NCBI GenBank assembly: GCA_903789535.1
Contig: CAIFES010000004.1
Span: 75,151-139,150 of the forward strand
Direction of reading: 5' to 3'
DNA length: 64,000 nt
From: an uncultured Aeriscardovia sp.
GTDB taxonomy: Bacteria; Actinomycetota; Actinomycetes; Actinomycetales; Bifidobacteriaceae
This document shows, in pieces, positions 1 to 9,338 of the stretch. Each line of letters starts with the position of its first letter. Position 1 is the stretch's first letter. The translations under genes and the position numbers were made by a program. Under the pieces are notes generated by a model, which saw only the letters and a list, made by a program, of their open reading frames with translations, had not been told where the DNA came from and did not search any database.

Positions 1-30
1 CCCAGAAAAAAGGATGATGCCCGCAATAAG

Positions 31-69
31 AAAGGGCGGCCGGCATCATCAAAGATGCCGGACGCCCTT
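31..69 (-). terminator. Intrinsic terminator of secA
   Basis: A 16-bp stem with one mismatch (positions 32-47 pair with 54-69, six-base loop) lies just past the secA stop. Read on the minus strand it is followed by a T-rich tract. A shorter T run follows near position 10. Confidence 0.8.
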
Positions 70-98
70 ACATTCCTTGACGTCGTGTCATCCAGCCG

Positions 99-3026
99 TC
101 ATTCGGCGTCGGATGTCTTCTCGTTGCGGCCGTGGCACATCTTGTACTTGCGACCAGAGCCGCACGGGCACGGCGCGTTCTTCGGCGTACCCGGGAACGT
201 GCGGCCGTCGGCCCACGGCTCACGCGCCTGTGCGGCAATGCCTGCGCGCACACGCTGCACGGAGGATGCCTCCTGATCGGCGTGGGTGAGCGGGTTGCGA
301 TCGACGAGCGAGGCGGGGGCCTTCAGATCCTCGTCCTGCGATTCGGGCTCGGTCTGCTCATCGGACTCCTCGGCATCCGCCTCGGCCGCGGTGTCATCCT
401 CGCCGGCCTCGGACTCGGCCGCCGACGTCTCATCGGCATCCTCATCATCCTGACTGGGCTCGGTGGGGCCGGACAGCTCCACACCGTTCTCGTCGGCGCG
501 CTGGCCAAGGCTCGTGTCGTGCTTGACCTCGGACAGGTCGATGGAGAAGAGCAGCTGGATGGTCTCCTCCTTAATGGCCTCCACCATCTGGTTGTACATG
601 GTGTAGCCCTCGCGCTGATACTCGACGAGCGGGTCCCTCTGGCCGAGACCGCGCAGGCCGATGCCATCCTTGAGGTAGTCCATCTCATAGAGGTGCTCGC
701 GCCACTTGCGGTCGAGCACGGCGAGCACCACGCGGCACTCAAGCTGGCGCATGAGGTCGGAGTCGACCTGCTTCTCGCGCTCGTCATAAATGTCGTTGGC
801 GTCCTTGAGCACGAGATCGATCAGCTTCTGCTCGGCCTTGGCCGGCTTGAGCGAGGACAGCTCCTTGCGGACCTCGTCTTTGTCGAGGCTGATCGGGTAC
901 AGCTGGGCGAACGCCTCCCAGAGCGTGTCCAGATCCCAGTCCTCCACCTTCTGGTTCGTGCGGATCTGGGCATGAACGTAGGCGGAGACGACATCGGTGA
1001 GGAACAGCGTGATGTCGGCGGAGATGTCCTCGCCCTGCAGCACCTTCTGACGCTCGTCATAGATGACGGTGCGCTGCTTGTTCATCACGTCGTCGTACTT
1101 GAGCACGTTCTTGCGGATCTCGTAGTTGCGCGATTCGACGGCCTTCTGGGCGTTGCGCACACCCTTGGAGACGGCCTTCGATTCGATCGGCTCGCCCTCG
1201 GGCAGGCCCTGGCGCATCACACGCGCCACAAGCTGCGTGTTGAACAGGCGCAGCAGATCATCCTCGAGCGAGAGGTAGAAGCGCGACTCGCCCGGATCGC
1301 CCTGACGGCCGGAACGACCGCGCAGCTGGTTGTCGATTCGACGCGACTCGTGGCGCTCGGTGCCGAGCACGTACAGGCCGCCGAGCTTGACGACCTCCTC
1401 ATGCTCGTCCTTGACCTGTGCCTTGACCTCGGCGAGCGTCGGCCCCCAGGCCTTCTCGTACTCGTCCGGCGTGTCATCCGGGGACAGGCCCTGCTCCTTG
1501 AGCTTCTGGTCGGTGAGGAACTCGACGTTGCCGCCGAGCATGATATCGGTACCGCGGCCGGCCATGTTGGTGGCAACGGTGACGGCACCCTTGCGGCCGG
1601 CGACGGCCACGACGGCGGCCTCACGCTCATGCTGCTTGGCGTTGAGCACCGTGTGCGGGATCTTCGCACGGTCGAGCAGTGCGGAGACGACCTCCGAGCT
1701 CTCGACGGAGGCGGTGCCGAGCAGGACGGGCTGGCCCTTGGCGTGACGGCGGGCGACATCCTTGATGATGGCCGCGAGCTTGGCACGCTTCGTGGCGAAG
1801 ATGAGATCATCCTGATCCTTGCGGATCATCGGTCGGTTGGTCGGGATCGGGATGACGCCGAGCTTGTAAGTGTTCTGGAACTCGGCCGCCTCCGTCTCGG
1901 CAGTACCGGTCATGCCGGCGAGCTTGTCGTACATGCGGAAGTAATTCTGCAGGGTGATGGTGGCGAACGTCTGGTTCTCGGCGTGGATCTCCACGCCCTC
2001 CTTCGCCTCGAGCGCCTGATGCAGGCCCTCGTTGTAGCGCCGGCCCGGCAGCACACGGCCCGTATGCTCATCGACGATGAGCACCTCGCCGTTGGTGACG
2101 ACGTAATCCTTGTCGCGCAGGAAGAGATCCTTGGCACGCAGGGCGTTATTGAGATAGCCGATGAGGGCGGTGTTGGCCGGCTCATACAGATTGTCGATGC
2201 CCAGCCAGTCCTCGACCTTCTTGATGCCCGGCTCGAGGATGCCCGCCGTCTTCTTTTTTTCGTCGATCTCGTAGTCGGTGCCACGGATCATGCGCGGCAC
2301 GAAGTGCGCGAAATCGCTGTACCAGTGGGAGACGCCACCCTCGGACGGGCCGGAGATGATGAGCGGGGTACGTGCCTCATCGATGAGGATGGAATCGACC
2401 TCATCGACGATGGCATAATGATGGCCGCGCTGGACGAGCTCAGACTTGTCCCATGCCATGTTGTCGCGCAGATAGTCGAAACCAAACTCGTTGTTCGTAC
2501 CGTAGGTGATGTCCGCCTCATACTGCTTGCGACGCTCGGCCGGCTTCTGGCCTGTCACTATGCAGCCCACGGTGAGCCCGAGGAAACGATGAATACGGCC
2601 CATGAGCTCGGACTGGTAGCTGGCGAGATAATCGTTGACGGTGACGACATGCACGCCCTCACCGGTCAGCGCGTTGAGATAGCTCGGCATGGTGGCGACG
2701 AGGGTCTTGCCCTCGCCGGTCTTCATCTCGGCGATATTGCCCCAGTGGAGTGCCGCCGCGCCCATGATCTGCACATCGTACGGACGCTGGCCGATCACGC
2801 GCTTGGCCGCCTCGCGGACGGTGGCGAACGCCTCAGGCATGATGCTGTCGAGGCTCTCGCCGTCGGCCAGGCGCTTCTTGAACTTGTCAGTCTGCGCCTT
2901 GAGCTCCGAGTCGCTCATCTTTGAGATGGTGGGCTCGAGGGCGTTGACCTTGTCCGCGACGCCGCGCAGTTTCTTGAGCTGGGCGCCCTCGCCGATTCGG
3001 AGGACTTTATCGAGAACCGATGCCAC
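99..3026 (-). CDS. secA: Preprotein translocase ATPase SecA
   Basis: Motor ATPase of the Sec pathway, driving unfolded preproteins through SecYEG at the membrane. The 975-residue product has the SecA Walker A motif MKTGEGKT near residue 101, the DEVD box near 208 followed by [11 protein letters not shown], and a C-terminal zinc motif [14 protein letters not shown], preceded by an acidic, low-complexity linker rich in Asp, Glu and Ala. I start at the GTG at 3024-3026 because AGGAG-like AGGGAG sits six bases upstream and MASVLDKVL is the usual actinobacterial N-terminus; an upstream GTG would add seven residues and lose the ribosome site. Length and the SEC-C tail fit the housekeeping SecA1 type. 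It is transcribed alone and ends in a strong hairpin terminator. Confidence 0.98.
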   Translation of the reverse strand: MASVLDKVLRIGEGAQLKKLRGVADKVNALEPTISKMSDSELKAQTDKFKKRLADGESLDSIMPEAFATVREAAKRVIGQRPYDVQIMGAAALHWGNIAEMKTGEGKTLVATMPSYLNALTGEGVHVVTVNDYLASYQSELMGRIHRFLGLTVGCIVTGQKPAERRKQYEADITYGTNNEFGFDYLRDNMAWDKSELVQRGHHYAIVDEVDSILIDEARTPLIISGPSEGGVSHWYSDFAHFVPRMIRGTDYEIDEKKKTAGILEPGIKKVEDWLGIDNLYEPANTALIGYLNNALRAKDLFLRDKDYVVTNGEVLIVDEHTGRVLPGRRYNEGLHQALEAKEGVEIHAENQTFATITLQNYFRMYDKLAGMTGTAETEAAEFQNTYKLGVIPIPTNRPMIRKDQDDLIFATKRAKLAAIIKDVARRHAKGQPVLLGTASVESSEVVSALLDRAKIPHTVLNAKQHEREAAVVAVAGRKGAVTVATNMAGRGTDIMLGGNVEFLTDQKLKEQGLSPDDTPDEYEKAWGPTLAEVKAQVKDEHEEVVKLGGLYVLGTERHESRRIDNQLRGRSGRQGDPGESRFYLSLEDDLLRLFNTQLVARVMRQGLPEGEPIESKAVSKGVRNAQKAVESRNYEIRKNVLKYDDVMNKQRTVIYDERQKVLQGEDISADITLFLTDVVSAYVHAQIRTNQKVEDWDLDTLWEAFAQLYPISLDKDEVRKELSSLKPAKAEQKLIDLVLKDANDIYDEREKQVDSDLMRQLECRVVLAVLDRKWREHLYEMDYLKDGIGLRGLGQRDPLVEYQREGYTMYNQMVEAIKEETIQLLFSIDLSEVKHDTSLGQRADENGVELSGPTEPSQDDEDADETSAAESEAGEDDTAAEADAEESDEQTEPESQDEDLKAPASLVDRNPLTHADQEASSVQRVRAGIAAQAREPWADGRTFPGTPKNAPCPCGSGRKYKMCHGRNEKTSDAE

Positions 3027-3177
3027 TTGTATCTCCCTTGCACACACACGCCGGATCCGACGCCGGGCCGGATCCCCGTATGGAGTTAAAAACCTTTGTC
3101 ATCTTACGTGGAAGCGCCGATGAATCCACACGCGTCGACTCAGTGGTCGGAGAAAGAACGTGTCATGTCCGCCGCGG

Positions 3178-4593
3178 CTATTCTTTGATGGCCGTCCTCA
3201 GGCGCGTGGCGACCGACGTGCGCAGAGTATTTTGCAGCGAGGCCCATGCCGCCGCTCCCCCGAGAGCGATGAGCAGGACCACGATCGGCAGGAACTGCTC
3301 CCATGGGAACAGGATGGTGAACGGCCGCGCGGTCAGCAGCATCCCAAGGAGGGAAATGCAGGCACACAGGACGAGCGAATAGACGAGTGAGAGAAGCGTC
3401 GCGGTGATGATGGGCACGGTCCCCTCGAGGAAGGCGATCAGATTCAAAGTATGTCCATCAGCGCCTGCCACCTCCAGCAGGGTCGTATCGCGCGAACGCT
3501 GTGACAGCGAGATCATATAGCTCGCGAGCACGCCGACGAAGGCCAAGAGCAGTGCCGGCGACAGGACCAGGAAGAGGCCGCTGCCGCTGTTGAGCCTGCC
3601 GTCTGAGCTGATGCTCGCCGTCCGCGTCCTGTCGGCGGCGAGGGAGGAGAAGTACAGGACAAGCAGAATCGTCAGGAGGGTCGTGATCCCCGACCTCTGC
3701 TCCGATTTGCGGGCGGACTGCTGTCGGACGACCCACACGGGCGCCGAAGCGGACGGGATGAGCGCCATCCATGCCTTCGTGGCGAAAGAGATGATCTGTC
3801 TGCCCAGCAGTGCCAGGGCGATGATGAACGTGACCAGTGAGGCGATCTGGGCGTTGAAGAAGGACAGCGGGTCCGACGTCTCCCGCAGGTTCCTGGAAGC
3901 CGCGATGGCCACGACCGGCGCCACCATCAATACCACTGTCAGACACAGAAAGATGATCCCCCATACCCGTCTTGGTCTGGAGACAGTTACGGCGGTGCGG
4001 ACATCATCGCGGACAATCTCCAGCGGGGACACGCGCCGGATCTCCCTGGCGGTCATCAGCGTACCGAGCATGCCGGCGACAACCCCGACCAAGATGCCCG
4101 CGACAACGGATGCGACCCCATTGCTCCAGGAGAACGGAACGGTCGTGGCGCCCCCGCCCTGTTCCCGGAACAGGTAGGTGACGTAGACATTCCACAAGGC
4201 CGGGGCCACCAGAGGCGACACGATTGCCGCGATGACGGAGGACGGAAGCACCAGAAGAAGTGATTCGCCCAGCACGTAGGACAGGACCTGTCTGTCAGAG
4301 GCACCCTGCAGCTCGAGCATGGCCAGGTCCTTCTGCCGTTGTCTCAGACCCGTGCCCGTGGAGATGAAGATGACGATCACGGCGATCAGGAAGGTGATCG
4401 CCACGATCGGCACGCACAGCTGCATCAGCAGCGAACCGACCCTCCCACCGGTGCCCGCTGTATAAGCCAGCGACCGTGCGGACCCGATGACGAGGAAAAG
4501 GGCAGAGAGAATGCATTGGCACAGTGATAAGACGAGGACCAGCCCGAACGCTATCTCCCTGTTCTTGCGAAGATCACTACGAATCCAGCCCAT
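3178..4593 (-). CDS. FtsX/MacB-type ABC transporter permease
   Basis: Membrane subunit of an ABC exporter of the FtsX-like (ABC3) family. The 471-residue protein has a hydrophobic segment close to the N-terminus, then three more helices, a charged cytoplasmic stretch around MTAREIRRVSPLEIV, and a second block of four predicted helices ending near the C-terminus. The motif RRVSPLEIVR is the typical FtsX-family cytoplasmic loop. The start at 4593 is chosen over an upstream ORF extension because GGAGGAGG lies just before MGWIRSDLR. The gene follows its ATPase by 31 bases, so the two form one unit. The substrate is not evident: relatives move peptides, lipoproteins or antimicrobials. No periplasmic-adaptor gene is nearby. 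Confidence 0.85.
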   Translation of the reverse strand: MGWIRSDLRKNREIAFGLVLVLSLCQCILSALFLVIGSARSLAYTAGTGGRVGSLLMQLCVPIVAITFLIAVIVIFISTGTGLRQRQKDLAMLELQGASDRQVLSYVLGESLLLVLPSSVIAAIVSPLVAPALWNVYVTYLFREQGGGATTVPFSWSNGVASVVAGILVGVVAGMLGTLMTAREIRRVSPLEIVRDDVRTAVTVSRPRRVWGIIFLCLTVVLMVAPVVAIAASRNLRETSDPLSFFNAQIASLVTFIIALALLGRQIISFATKAWMALIPSASAPVWVVRQQSARKSEQRSGITTLLTILLVLYFSSLAADRTRTASISSDGRLNSGSGLFLVLSPALLLAFVGVLASYMISLSQRSRDTTLLEVAGADGHTLNLIAFLEGTVPIITATLLSLVYSLVLCACISLLGMLLTARPFTILFPWEQFLPIVVLLIALGGAAAWASLQNTLRTSVATRLRTAIKE

Positions 4594-4624
4594 CAGCGCC
4601 TCCTCCTCGACCCTGCCCCGGCCC

Positions 4625-5344
4625 TCAGTCGGATTCCCGCGATTCGGCCCTGCCGTCAGCAGCCCCCTGCCGGCTGACCACGGTCCCGTCGCGCAGCGTG
4701 TACAGCACGTCACACGAGGCGGAAATCGCAGGATCATGGGTTACGAGAACCACCGTCTTGCCATACTGGTGTGCCTGCCGGTCAAGCTCGGCGATGACAC
4801 GCCTTCCCATCTCCTGGTCGAGCGCGCCGGTCGGCTCGTCAGCGAAAATCACCTCCGGATCACTGACCAGCAGCCGGATCAGGGCCACACGCTGCTGCTC
4901 GCCACCCGAGAGGTGGGAGACATCCTCCTCACGCTGCGCGGACAGGCCGAACGACTCGAACAGACTATCGATCCGTTCCGTGGAGACCTTCTTGTGTGCC
5001 AAGCGAAGAGGCAGAAGCACGTTGGCCTTCGCGCTCATCCCGGAGATCAGGTTGTACGACTGGAAGAGAAACCCGATATGCTGGCGCCGGAACAGCAGAA
5101 GCGCCCTCTTTGACAGCTTTTCAAGAGGCTGGCCGAGCACCTCGACGGAGCCCGTCGTCGGCCTCTCCAGACCGGACAGGCAGTACAGCAACGTCGATTT
5201 ACCACCGCCGGAAGGACCCGTGATACCCGTCACCCGGCCGCCCGACGCCTCGAAATCAATACCATCCAGCACCGTCACCGACATGTCCCGACGAACCGCA
5301 TAACGCTTCGTCACGTCACGCGATCTGACAGTGATTGTTTCCAT
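4625..5344 (-). CDS. ABC exporter ATP-binding protein (LolD/MacB type)
   Basis: Nucleotide-binding subunit for the FtsX-type permease downstream. The 239-residue protein carries Walker A GPSGGGKST, a Q-loop at FLFQSYNLI, the signature LSGGEQQRVA, Walker B VIFADEPTGALD and the switch histidine in LVTHDP. The EPTGALD sequence is characteristic of the LolD/MacB/SalX group. ATG at 5344 is preferred over an upstream in-frame extension that would run into the terminator hairpin at 5372-5408. The ribosome site is poor, which may mean low expression or translation regulated through the structured RNA just upstream. The unit may be controlled by readthrough of that terminator. Confidence 0.9.
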   Translation of the reverse strand: METITVRSRDVTKRYAVRRDMSVTVLDGIDFEASGGRVTGITGPSGGGKSTLLYCLSGLERPTTGSVEVLGQPLEKLSKRALLLFRRQHIGFLFQSYNLISGMSAKANVLLPLRLAHKKVSTERIDSLFESFGLSAQREEDVSHLSGGEQQRVALIRLLVSDPEVIFADEPTGALDQEMGRRVIAELDRQAHQYGKTVVLVTHDPAISASCDVLYTLRDGTVVSRQGAADGRAESRESD

Positions 5345-5368
5345 AACAGCCAGCTTCGACCGGATATC

Positions 5369-5408
5369 AAAAAGGAGCCCCGCGATCGTCCTTGCCGCGG
5401 GGCTCCTT
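5369..5408 (-). terminator. Strong intrinsic terminator or attenuator upstream of the ABC exporter
   Basis: A perfect 13-bp GC-rich stem (5372-5384 with 5396-5408) followed on the minus strand by a T tract. It sits between a structured RNA (5410-5499) and the ABC ATPase start at 5344, so it either ends a small RNA or attenuates the exporter operon. Confidence 0.85.
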
Positions 5409-5519
5409 GCTCCTCTAGCACGGGTCCCGATCCACGTTCGACCTGGATCGGGCACCCGTCTCAGGGGACGTTTCTATCCGTCCTGCTACCCCAGAGGAGA
5501 GGAATACTCTCGCTGCGGT
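5409..5519 (-). ncRNA. Unassigned structured RNA, three-way junction
   Basis: On the minus strand three helices close a junction: P1 (5410-5416 with 5493-5499, continued by 5417-5420 with 5484-5487 across a bulged GGGG), a hairpin of five pairs (5466-5470 with 5479-5483), and a long hairpin of fifteen pairs with one bulged base (5420-5434 with 5444-5459). A possible promoter lies upstream: TTGGCA at 5552-5557 and TAACAT at 5527-5532, giving a transcript start near 5519. The transcript would run through the terminator at 5369-5408, about 150 nt in all. It matches no RNA family I can name. TPP riboswitch was considered because of a CTGAGA, but the remaining core is absent. Structured RNAs near raiA/hpf genes have been described in Actinobacteria; identity is untested. 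Confidence 0.55.
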
Positions 5520-5560
5520 GCCGGACATGTTATCGATGCAGCACAGACCGCTGCCAAGAC

Positions 5561-6259
5561 TCACTTCTTCGCGGCCTTGCGTGCCTTGTCGTGCTCCTTC
5601 TTAAGGTTCTCGGCGGTATCGATCTCGAAGACGCCGTAGCTCCAGCCGTGGCGACGGTAGACGACCGACGGGCGGCCCGTTGCGGAGTTGACGAAGAGGA
5701 AGAAGTCGTGACCGATGAGCTCCATCTGGTAGAGCGCGTCATCGATCGTCATCGGCTCGGCGACGTGCAGCTTGCGACGGATGACGACCGGCGTGTCGCC
5801 CACCTGGACCTCGATGGACTGGCCGGCGTCGAGGTCGGCGTTGAGCGCATCCTCGGTATCCGGGGCCTGCTGCTCGTTCTCCTCCTCCTCGACTTCCTTC
5901 TCCAGCCGGAGATTGGCGGCGAAGTCCGGCACCGGGGCATTCTTGTAACCCTGACGATGGTTCTTGCGACGATCGCGTGTGCGACGCAGACGGAGGGTGA
6001 GCTTGTCCATGGCAAGATCGAGGGCGCTGAACTCGTCGGTCGACGATGCTTCGGCGCGCACCACGTCACGACCCGCGTAGATGGTGATCTCCACCTTCTT
6101 TGCCGTATCGGCCTGGCTCGGGTTGCCCTCGGCGCTGACCACGATCTGCACTCGTGACGTATCGGGGGCGATATTCGTGATCCTGTCGGCCTTCTGATCG
6201 ACGAGATCCTTGAATCTCTGCGAGACCTTGATGTGACGGCCAGTGACAACGGCGTCCAT
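5561..6259 (-). CDS. hpf: Ribosome hibernation-promoting factor, long form
   Basis: Binds idle ribosomes and, in the long form, pairs 70S particles into inactive 100S dimers in stationary phase. The 232-residue product has an N-terminal RaiA/YfiA domain starting MDAVVTGRHIKVSQRFKDLVD, an acidic linker around residues 125-145, and the C-terminal dimerisation domain with PMTIDDALYQMELIGHDFFLF and YRRHGWSYGVFEI. Start is set by AAGGAGG six bases upstream of the ATG. Its 5' leader on the minus strand holds two small hairpins (6281-6297 and 6310-6327). Bifidobacteria and relatives commonly have hpf near secA, as here. Confidence 0.97.
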   Translation of the reverse strand: MDAVVTGRHIKVSQRFKDLVDQKADRITNIAPDTSRVQIVVSAEGNPSQADTAKKVEITIYAGRDVVRAEASSTDEFSALDLAMDKLTLRLRRTRDRRKNHRQGYKNAPVPDFAANLRLEKEVEEEENEQQAPDTEDALNADLDAGQSIEVQVGDTPVVIRRKLHVAEPMTIDDALYQMELIGHDFFLFVNSATGRPSVVYRRHGWSYGVFEIDTAENLKKEHDKARKAAKK

Positions 6260-6280
6260 GGCAACCTCCTTCAGTCAGAG

Positions 6281-6327
6281 GCGGGGCAGCTCCCCGCTTC
6301 CTGTCGGACGGAACAACTATGTGTTCC
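6281..6327 (-). promoter_or_regulatory. Hairpin-bearing 5' leader of hpf
   Basis: Two inverted repeats lie upstream of hpf: GCGGGG/CCCCGC (6281-6297, five-base loop) close to the ribosome site, and GGAACA/TGTTCC (6310-6327, six-base spacer). Either could be an operator or an mRNA structure; nothing else identifies them. Confidence 0.35.
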
Positions 6328-6413
6328 GCGAATACTTTCAGTTTACCGTCTTTGGCACGCGGCCGCCTGCCAATCCGCTGAAAGAACGCTGAAAGTCAGC
6401 AATATCGCGCTTT

Positions 6414-6444
6414 TTGCACGTGTCGAATGCCGATGCGCTAAACT
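6414..6444 (+). promoter_or_regulatory. Putative rnpB promoter
   Basis: TTGCAC (6414-6419) and TAAACT (6439-6444) are separated by 19 bases and end six bases before the inferred 5' end of RNase P RNA at 6451. Confidence 0.55.
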
Positions 6445-6450
6445 AAGAAA

Positions 6451-6834
6451 GGTTGAGGTCTCGAGGTGATCGCGGGGACGGCATGTCCGTCCATGAGGAG
6501 AACTTCCGGGCTCCACAGAGCACGATGACGGGCAACACCCGTCCGGGGAAAGTGCACCGCCACGCGATGCATCCAACCCGAGAGAAAGCGCAGCAGAAAA
6601 TATACCGCCTCCTCGGAGGTAAGGGTGAAATGGTGGTGCAAGAGACCACCGGGCCGCTGGCAACAGAGGCCGCATGGCAAGCCTCATCGGGAGCAAAACC
6701 AAGCAGAAGACGATACGGCTGCTCGTCGTGTCTTCGGGTAGGTCGCTCGAGCCGGTCGGCGACGATCGGTCTAGATGGATGATCACCGCCCGTCTCTGAC
6801 GGGAACAGAACCCGGGGTATGACAGACCTCAACC
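6451..6834 (+). ncRNA. rnpB: RNase P RNA, bacterial class A
   Basis: Catalytic RNA of RNase P, which removes 5' leaders from tRNA precursors. Recognised by its universal blocks: the 5' core with CCGGGCTCCACAGAGCA (6508-6524), a GGTAAGGGTGAAA block (6619-6631), a purine-rich GCAAGAGACCACC (6638-6650), and the 3' core AGAACCCGGGGTATGACAG (6806-6824). The first ten bases GGTTGAGGTC are complementary to GACCTCAACC at 6825-6834, forming helix P1 and fixing both ends. The length of about 384 nt fits class A RNAs of high-GC Gram-positives. Short protein-like ORFs overlapping it on both strands are not genes. Confidence 0.95.
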
Positions 6835-6871
6835 TCATTTTCTTTGTTGCTCTGTGTTCTGTCATCACGGT

Positions 6872-6890
6872 TATCGGGTTCTTTTCCCGA
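6872..6890. repeat. Short hairpin after rnpB
   Basis: ATCGGG/CCCGAT separated by seven bases, in the 142-base gap between rnpB and recX. It may help end rnpB transcription, but the T-rich tract lies before and inside the hairpin rather than after it. Confidence 0.3.
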
Positions 6891-6976
6891 TGCCCGGATA
6901 CACGAGGTCTTCTCTGCTGATTCTGCTGAGAGGTCCCTTGCCGATACTCAGACCGCACAGATGCCTCGTGCCACGC

Positions 6977-7549
6977 TCATATATCGAGGATCTCCGCGGC
7001 GTACCGGCGCACGAGCCCCATCGGCAGTCCCCGCGAGGCGGCGCGGGAGGCAAGACGGCGCAGGAGCGTCTGACGGTCGAGCCCGCCGGACTTGCGGGCG
7101 AACGCCTCGACGAATGCCCGCGCCGCGTCATCGAACCTGCCCTCCTCCTGCGCCTGTCCGATCAACGTGTCGGCAAGGCGGGAGGACAGCCCCCGCCTGA
7201 GAAACTCCCGACGGATGCCGGCAGGGCCCATATTCCGCCGCAGACACCGTTGCAGCAGATCTGAGGCGAACTGTTCGTCATCCAGCAATCCGGCGTGCTC
7301 CAGACGCGGGATCACCTCGTCGATGACCTCGTCGGGGTAATCTTTGCCGCGCAGACGGCGTCGCAGCATGAACACCGTCGCATCGGCGGCACTGAGCGAG
7401 CTGACGGCCGCATCGAAGCACTCCTGCACATCCGTGCGGGTATCCGTACCCGTCTGCCCGTCGGCCTGCACCGCCTCATCCGTCTGCTGCCGCAGGCCCG
7501 CCTGTACGACAGGCGGGTGTCGCTGCAAAAATTCTTCCGGATCGATCAT
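6977..7549 (-). CDS. recX: Regulatory protein RecX
   Basis: Modulates RecA by capping and destabilising its filament. The 190-residue protein has the RecX three-helix repeats: a region around LRRRLRGKDYPDEVIDEVIPRLEHAGLLDDEQFASDLL followed by GIRREFLRRGLSSRLADTLI. Residues 1-45 are a poorly conserved polar extension. ATG at 7549 has GAGGATCC upstream. The gene lies 50 bases downstream of recA on the same strand, the usual actinobacterial arrangement, so it probably shares the SOS-controlled recA transcript. Confidence 0.93.
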   Translation of the reverse strand: MIDPEEFLQRHPPVVQAGLRQQTDEAVQADGQTGTDTRTDVQECFDAAVSSLSAADATVFMLRRRLRGKDYPDEVIDEVIPRLEHAGLLDDEQFASDLLQRCLRRNMGPAGIRREFLRRGLSSRLADTLIGQAQEEGRFDDAARAFVEAFARKSGGLDRQTLLRRLASRAASRGLPMGLVRRYAAEILDI

Positions 7550-7599
7550 GATGGATCCTCAGAACAGTGCGTCAACCGATCAGCCCGGCACAGCCCGGG

Positions 7600-8772
7600 T
7601 CAGTCGGCATCGACACTCGCTGCGACCGCTGCGGCCGTGGGCTCGGAGGACGCCACATCGTCCTGCGGCGCGGGATCGGGCTGGGTATCCCCATCACCGG
7701 CCTGCGACTCATCGTCGTTCTTGCCGACCTTGTAGTCGTCCTCCGGCTCGAGCTTGTAATGCTGACGGATCTTATGCTCGATCTCGTCCATGAGGCCCGG
7801 GTTGTCCTCAAGGAACGAACGGACCTTCTCACGGCCCTGGCCGAGCTGGTCGCCCTGATAGGTGAACCAGGAACCCGACTTCTTGATGAGTCCCGTCTCA
7901 GCGCCGATATCGATGAGCGAGCCGGCACGGGAAACACCGGTGCCGTACATGATGTCGAATTCGGCGCTGCGGAACGGCGGGGCCATCTTGTTCTTGACGA
8001 CCTTGACGCGCGTGCGGTTGCCCACGGCCTCGCCGCCCGCCTTGAGCGTCTGGATGCGTCGGATGTCGAGACGGACGGAGGCATAGAACTTGAGCGCCTT
8101 GCCGCCTGTCGTCGTCTCCGGGCTGCCGAACATGACACCGATCTTCTCACGCAGCTGGTTGATGAAGATGGCTGTGGTATTCGCCTGCGCGAGGGCCGGT
8201 GTGAGCTTACGCAGGGCCTGGCTCATCAGACGCGCCTGCAGGCCGACATGGCTGTCGCCCATCTCCCCCTCGATCTCGGCCTTCGGCACAAGCGCGGCGA
8301 CGGAATCGACGACGATGATGTCGAGCGCGCCGGAACGCACGAGCATATCAGCGATCTCCAATGCCTGCTCGCCCGAGTCAGGCTGGGAGATGATGAGGTT
8401 GTCAACATCCACGCCCAGATGCTTGGCATAGACGGGGTCGAGCGCATGCTCGGCGTCGATATAGGCGGCCACCCCGCCCGCCTTCTGGGCATTGGCGACG
8501 GCCTCGAGCGCCATCGTCGTCTTGCCCGAGGATTCCGGTCCGAAGATCTCGACGACACGGCCGCGCGGCAGACCGCCGATGCCGAGGGCGAGATCGAGCG
8601 CGAGCGAGCCGGTCGGAATGACCTCGACGTCCTGGACGGGCCTGTCGCCCATGCGCATGGCCGATCCCTTGCCGAAGTTCTTCTCCACCTGCCGCAGCGC
8701 GGTGTCAAGTGCCGCCTCACGCTGCTTTTTCATCGCGTCGCTGGCGGTCGAGTCAGACTTTTTCTGTGCCAT
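7600..8772 (-). CDS. recA: Recombinase A
   Basis: Forms filaments on single-stranded DNA for homologous recombination and triggers LexA self-cleavage. The 390-residue product has Walker [10 protein letters not shown] (residues 78-86), the strand-exchange loop region with [20 protein letters not shown], and the expected RecA core throughout. The C-terminal 40 residues are a lineage-typical acidic and Ala/Pro tail. I start at [10 protein letters not shown] (ATG 8772) with AAAGGTG upstream; an in-frame extension to 8931 covers the promoter and SOS box. No intein is present. A LexA-type palindrome sits 125 bases before the start. Confidence 0.99.
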   Translation of the reverse strand: MAQKKSDSTASDAMKKQREAALDTALRQVEKNFGKGSAMRMGDRPVQDVEVIPTGSLALDLALGIGGLPRGRVVEIFGPESSGKTTMALEAVANAQKAGGVAAYIDAEHALDPVYAKHLGVDVDNLIISQPDSGEQALEIADMLVRSGALDIIVVDSVAALVPKAEIEGEMGDSHVGLQARLMSQALRKLTPALAQANTTAIFINQLREKIGVMFGSPETTTGGKALKFYASVRLDIRRIQTLKAGGEAVGNRTRVKVVKNKMAPPFRSAEFDIMYGTGVSRAGSLIDIGAETGLIKKSGSWFTYQGDQLGQGREKVRSFLEDNPGLMDEIEHKIRQHYKLEPEDDYKVGKNDDESQAGDGDTQPDPAPQDDVASSEPTAAAVAASVDAD

Positions 8773-8896
8773 GGAGCACCTTTCTCTTGCTGTGAACCCG
8801 ATACCGGCCACGTTATCCGCCGCGCGACGGGCGCGGACGCTGTTCGGATGATTGTGGAAAACTCGGATCACGCCGTCAATCATCGTAGCATATATA

Positions 8897-8910
8897 CGAA
8901 CAACTGTTCG
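8897..8910. promoter_or_regulatory. LexA (SOS) box of recA
   Basis: CGAACAACTGTTCG is a palindrome matching the Gram-positive/actinobacterial LexA box (CGAAC-N4-GTTCG). It overlaps the likely recA promoter: on the minus strand a possible -10 TACGAT lies just downstream. Confidence 0.8.
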
Positions 8911-8988
8911 AACGCCCTCGCCCCGAACCACCTTTCGACGCAGCCCGGCACCGCGGACGGCACTGCAGAAATCTTTTGGGACGGTTTC

Positions 8989-9243
8989 TCACCCCTGGTC
9001 GCCGATACGGCCCATCGGCGGCATCGGCGGGGCGTTGTGCGCGCTCCCCCAGCGGCGGGAATCGGGTATCTCCATCTGGTCACAGAGCACGTTCCAGACG
9101 ACACGCGGCTTGATGCCGGCCTCGAGCGCCTGCGCGGCCGTCATCGAGTCCAGCTTCGTCAGATGCTCATCCTTGGCGAGCGAACGCCCATAGGCATGAC
9201 CGAACACCTCGTCCAGCAGCTGCCAGAATTCTCTCTCATGCAT
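8989..9243 (-). CDS. DUF3046 family protein
   Basis: A small actinobacterial protein of unknown function that is regularly found beside recA. The 84-residue product shows the family pattern: an N-terminal EFWQLLDEVFGHAYGRSL helix, a middle LDSMTAAQALEAGI, and VWNVLCDQMEIPDSRRW near the end. ATG at 9243 (MHEREFW) is chosen because GAGGTGGGG lies just upstream and family members start there; the reading frame continues upstream through a repetitive stretch that does not look coding. Its fixed neighbourhood suggests a recombination or SOS-related role, but that is inference only. Confidence 0.85.
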   Translation of the reverse strand: MHEREFWQLLDEVFGHAYGRSLAKDEHLTKLDSMTAAQALEAGIKPRVVWNVLCDQMEIPDSRRWGSAHNAPPMPPMGRIGDQG

Positions 9244-9291
9244 ACGCCCCACCTCAGCACCGGCGACGGACACTTTCAGACGCGGATCCTG

Positions 9292-9322
9292 GTACAGAAC
9301 TCTCTGTACGAATATCCGTACA
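9292..9322. promoter_or_regulatory. Two overlapping GTAC-ended palindromes
   Basis: GTACAGA-ACTC-TCTGTAC (9292-9309) overlaps TGTACG-AATATC-CGTACA (9305-9322). Both are perfect inverted repeats and lie 50-80 bases before the DUF3046 start, so they may be operator half-sites. No known regulator motif was matched. Confidence 0.4.
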
Positions 9323-9338
9323 AATACAGGGCCCGACG

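Noticed and set aside
132-2924. A 930-residue open frame antisense to secA
   Set aside because: Long antisense frames arise in high-GC coding DNA; its Leu/Gly/Val/Asp-rich product has no domain, and secA on the other strand is certain.
5426-5452. A tRNA T-arm-like GTTCGAC
   Set aside because: No acceptor, D-arm or anticodon arm can be built around it.
5410-5499. A TPP riboswitch, because the minus strand has GGGGTAGC and CTGAGA
   Set aside because: The downstream pyrophosphate-binding core and P4/P5 arrangement are missing; the region folds as a simple three-way junction.
6443-6958. Protein-like frames over rnpB
   Set aside because: The DNA is RNase P RNA; the frames show no conserved protein features.
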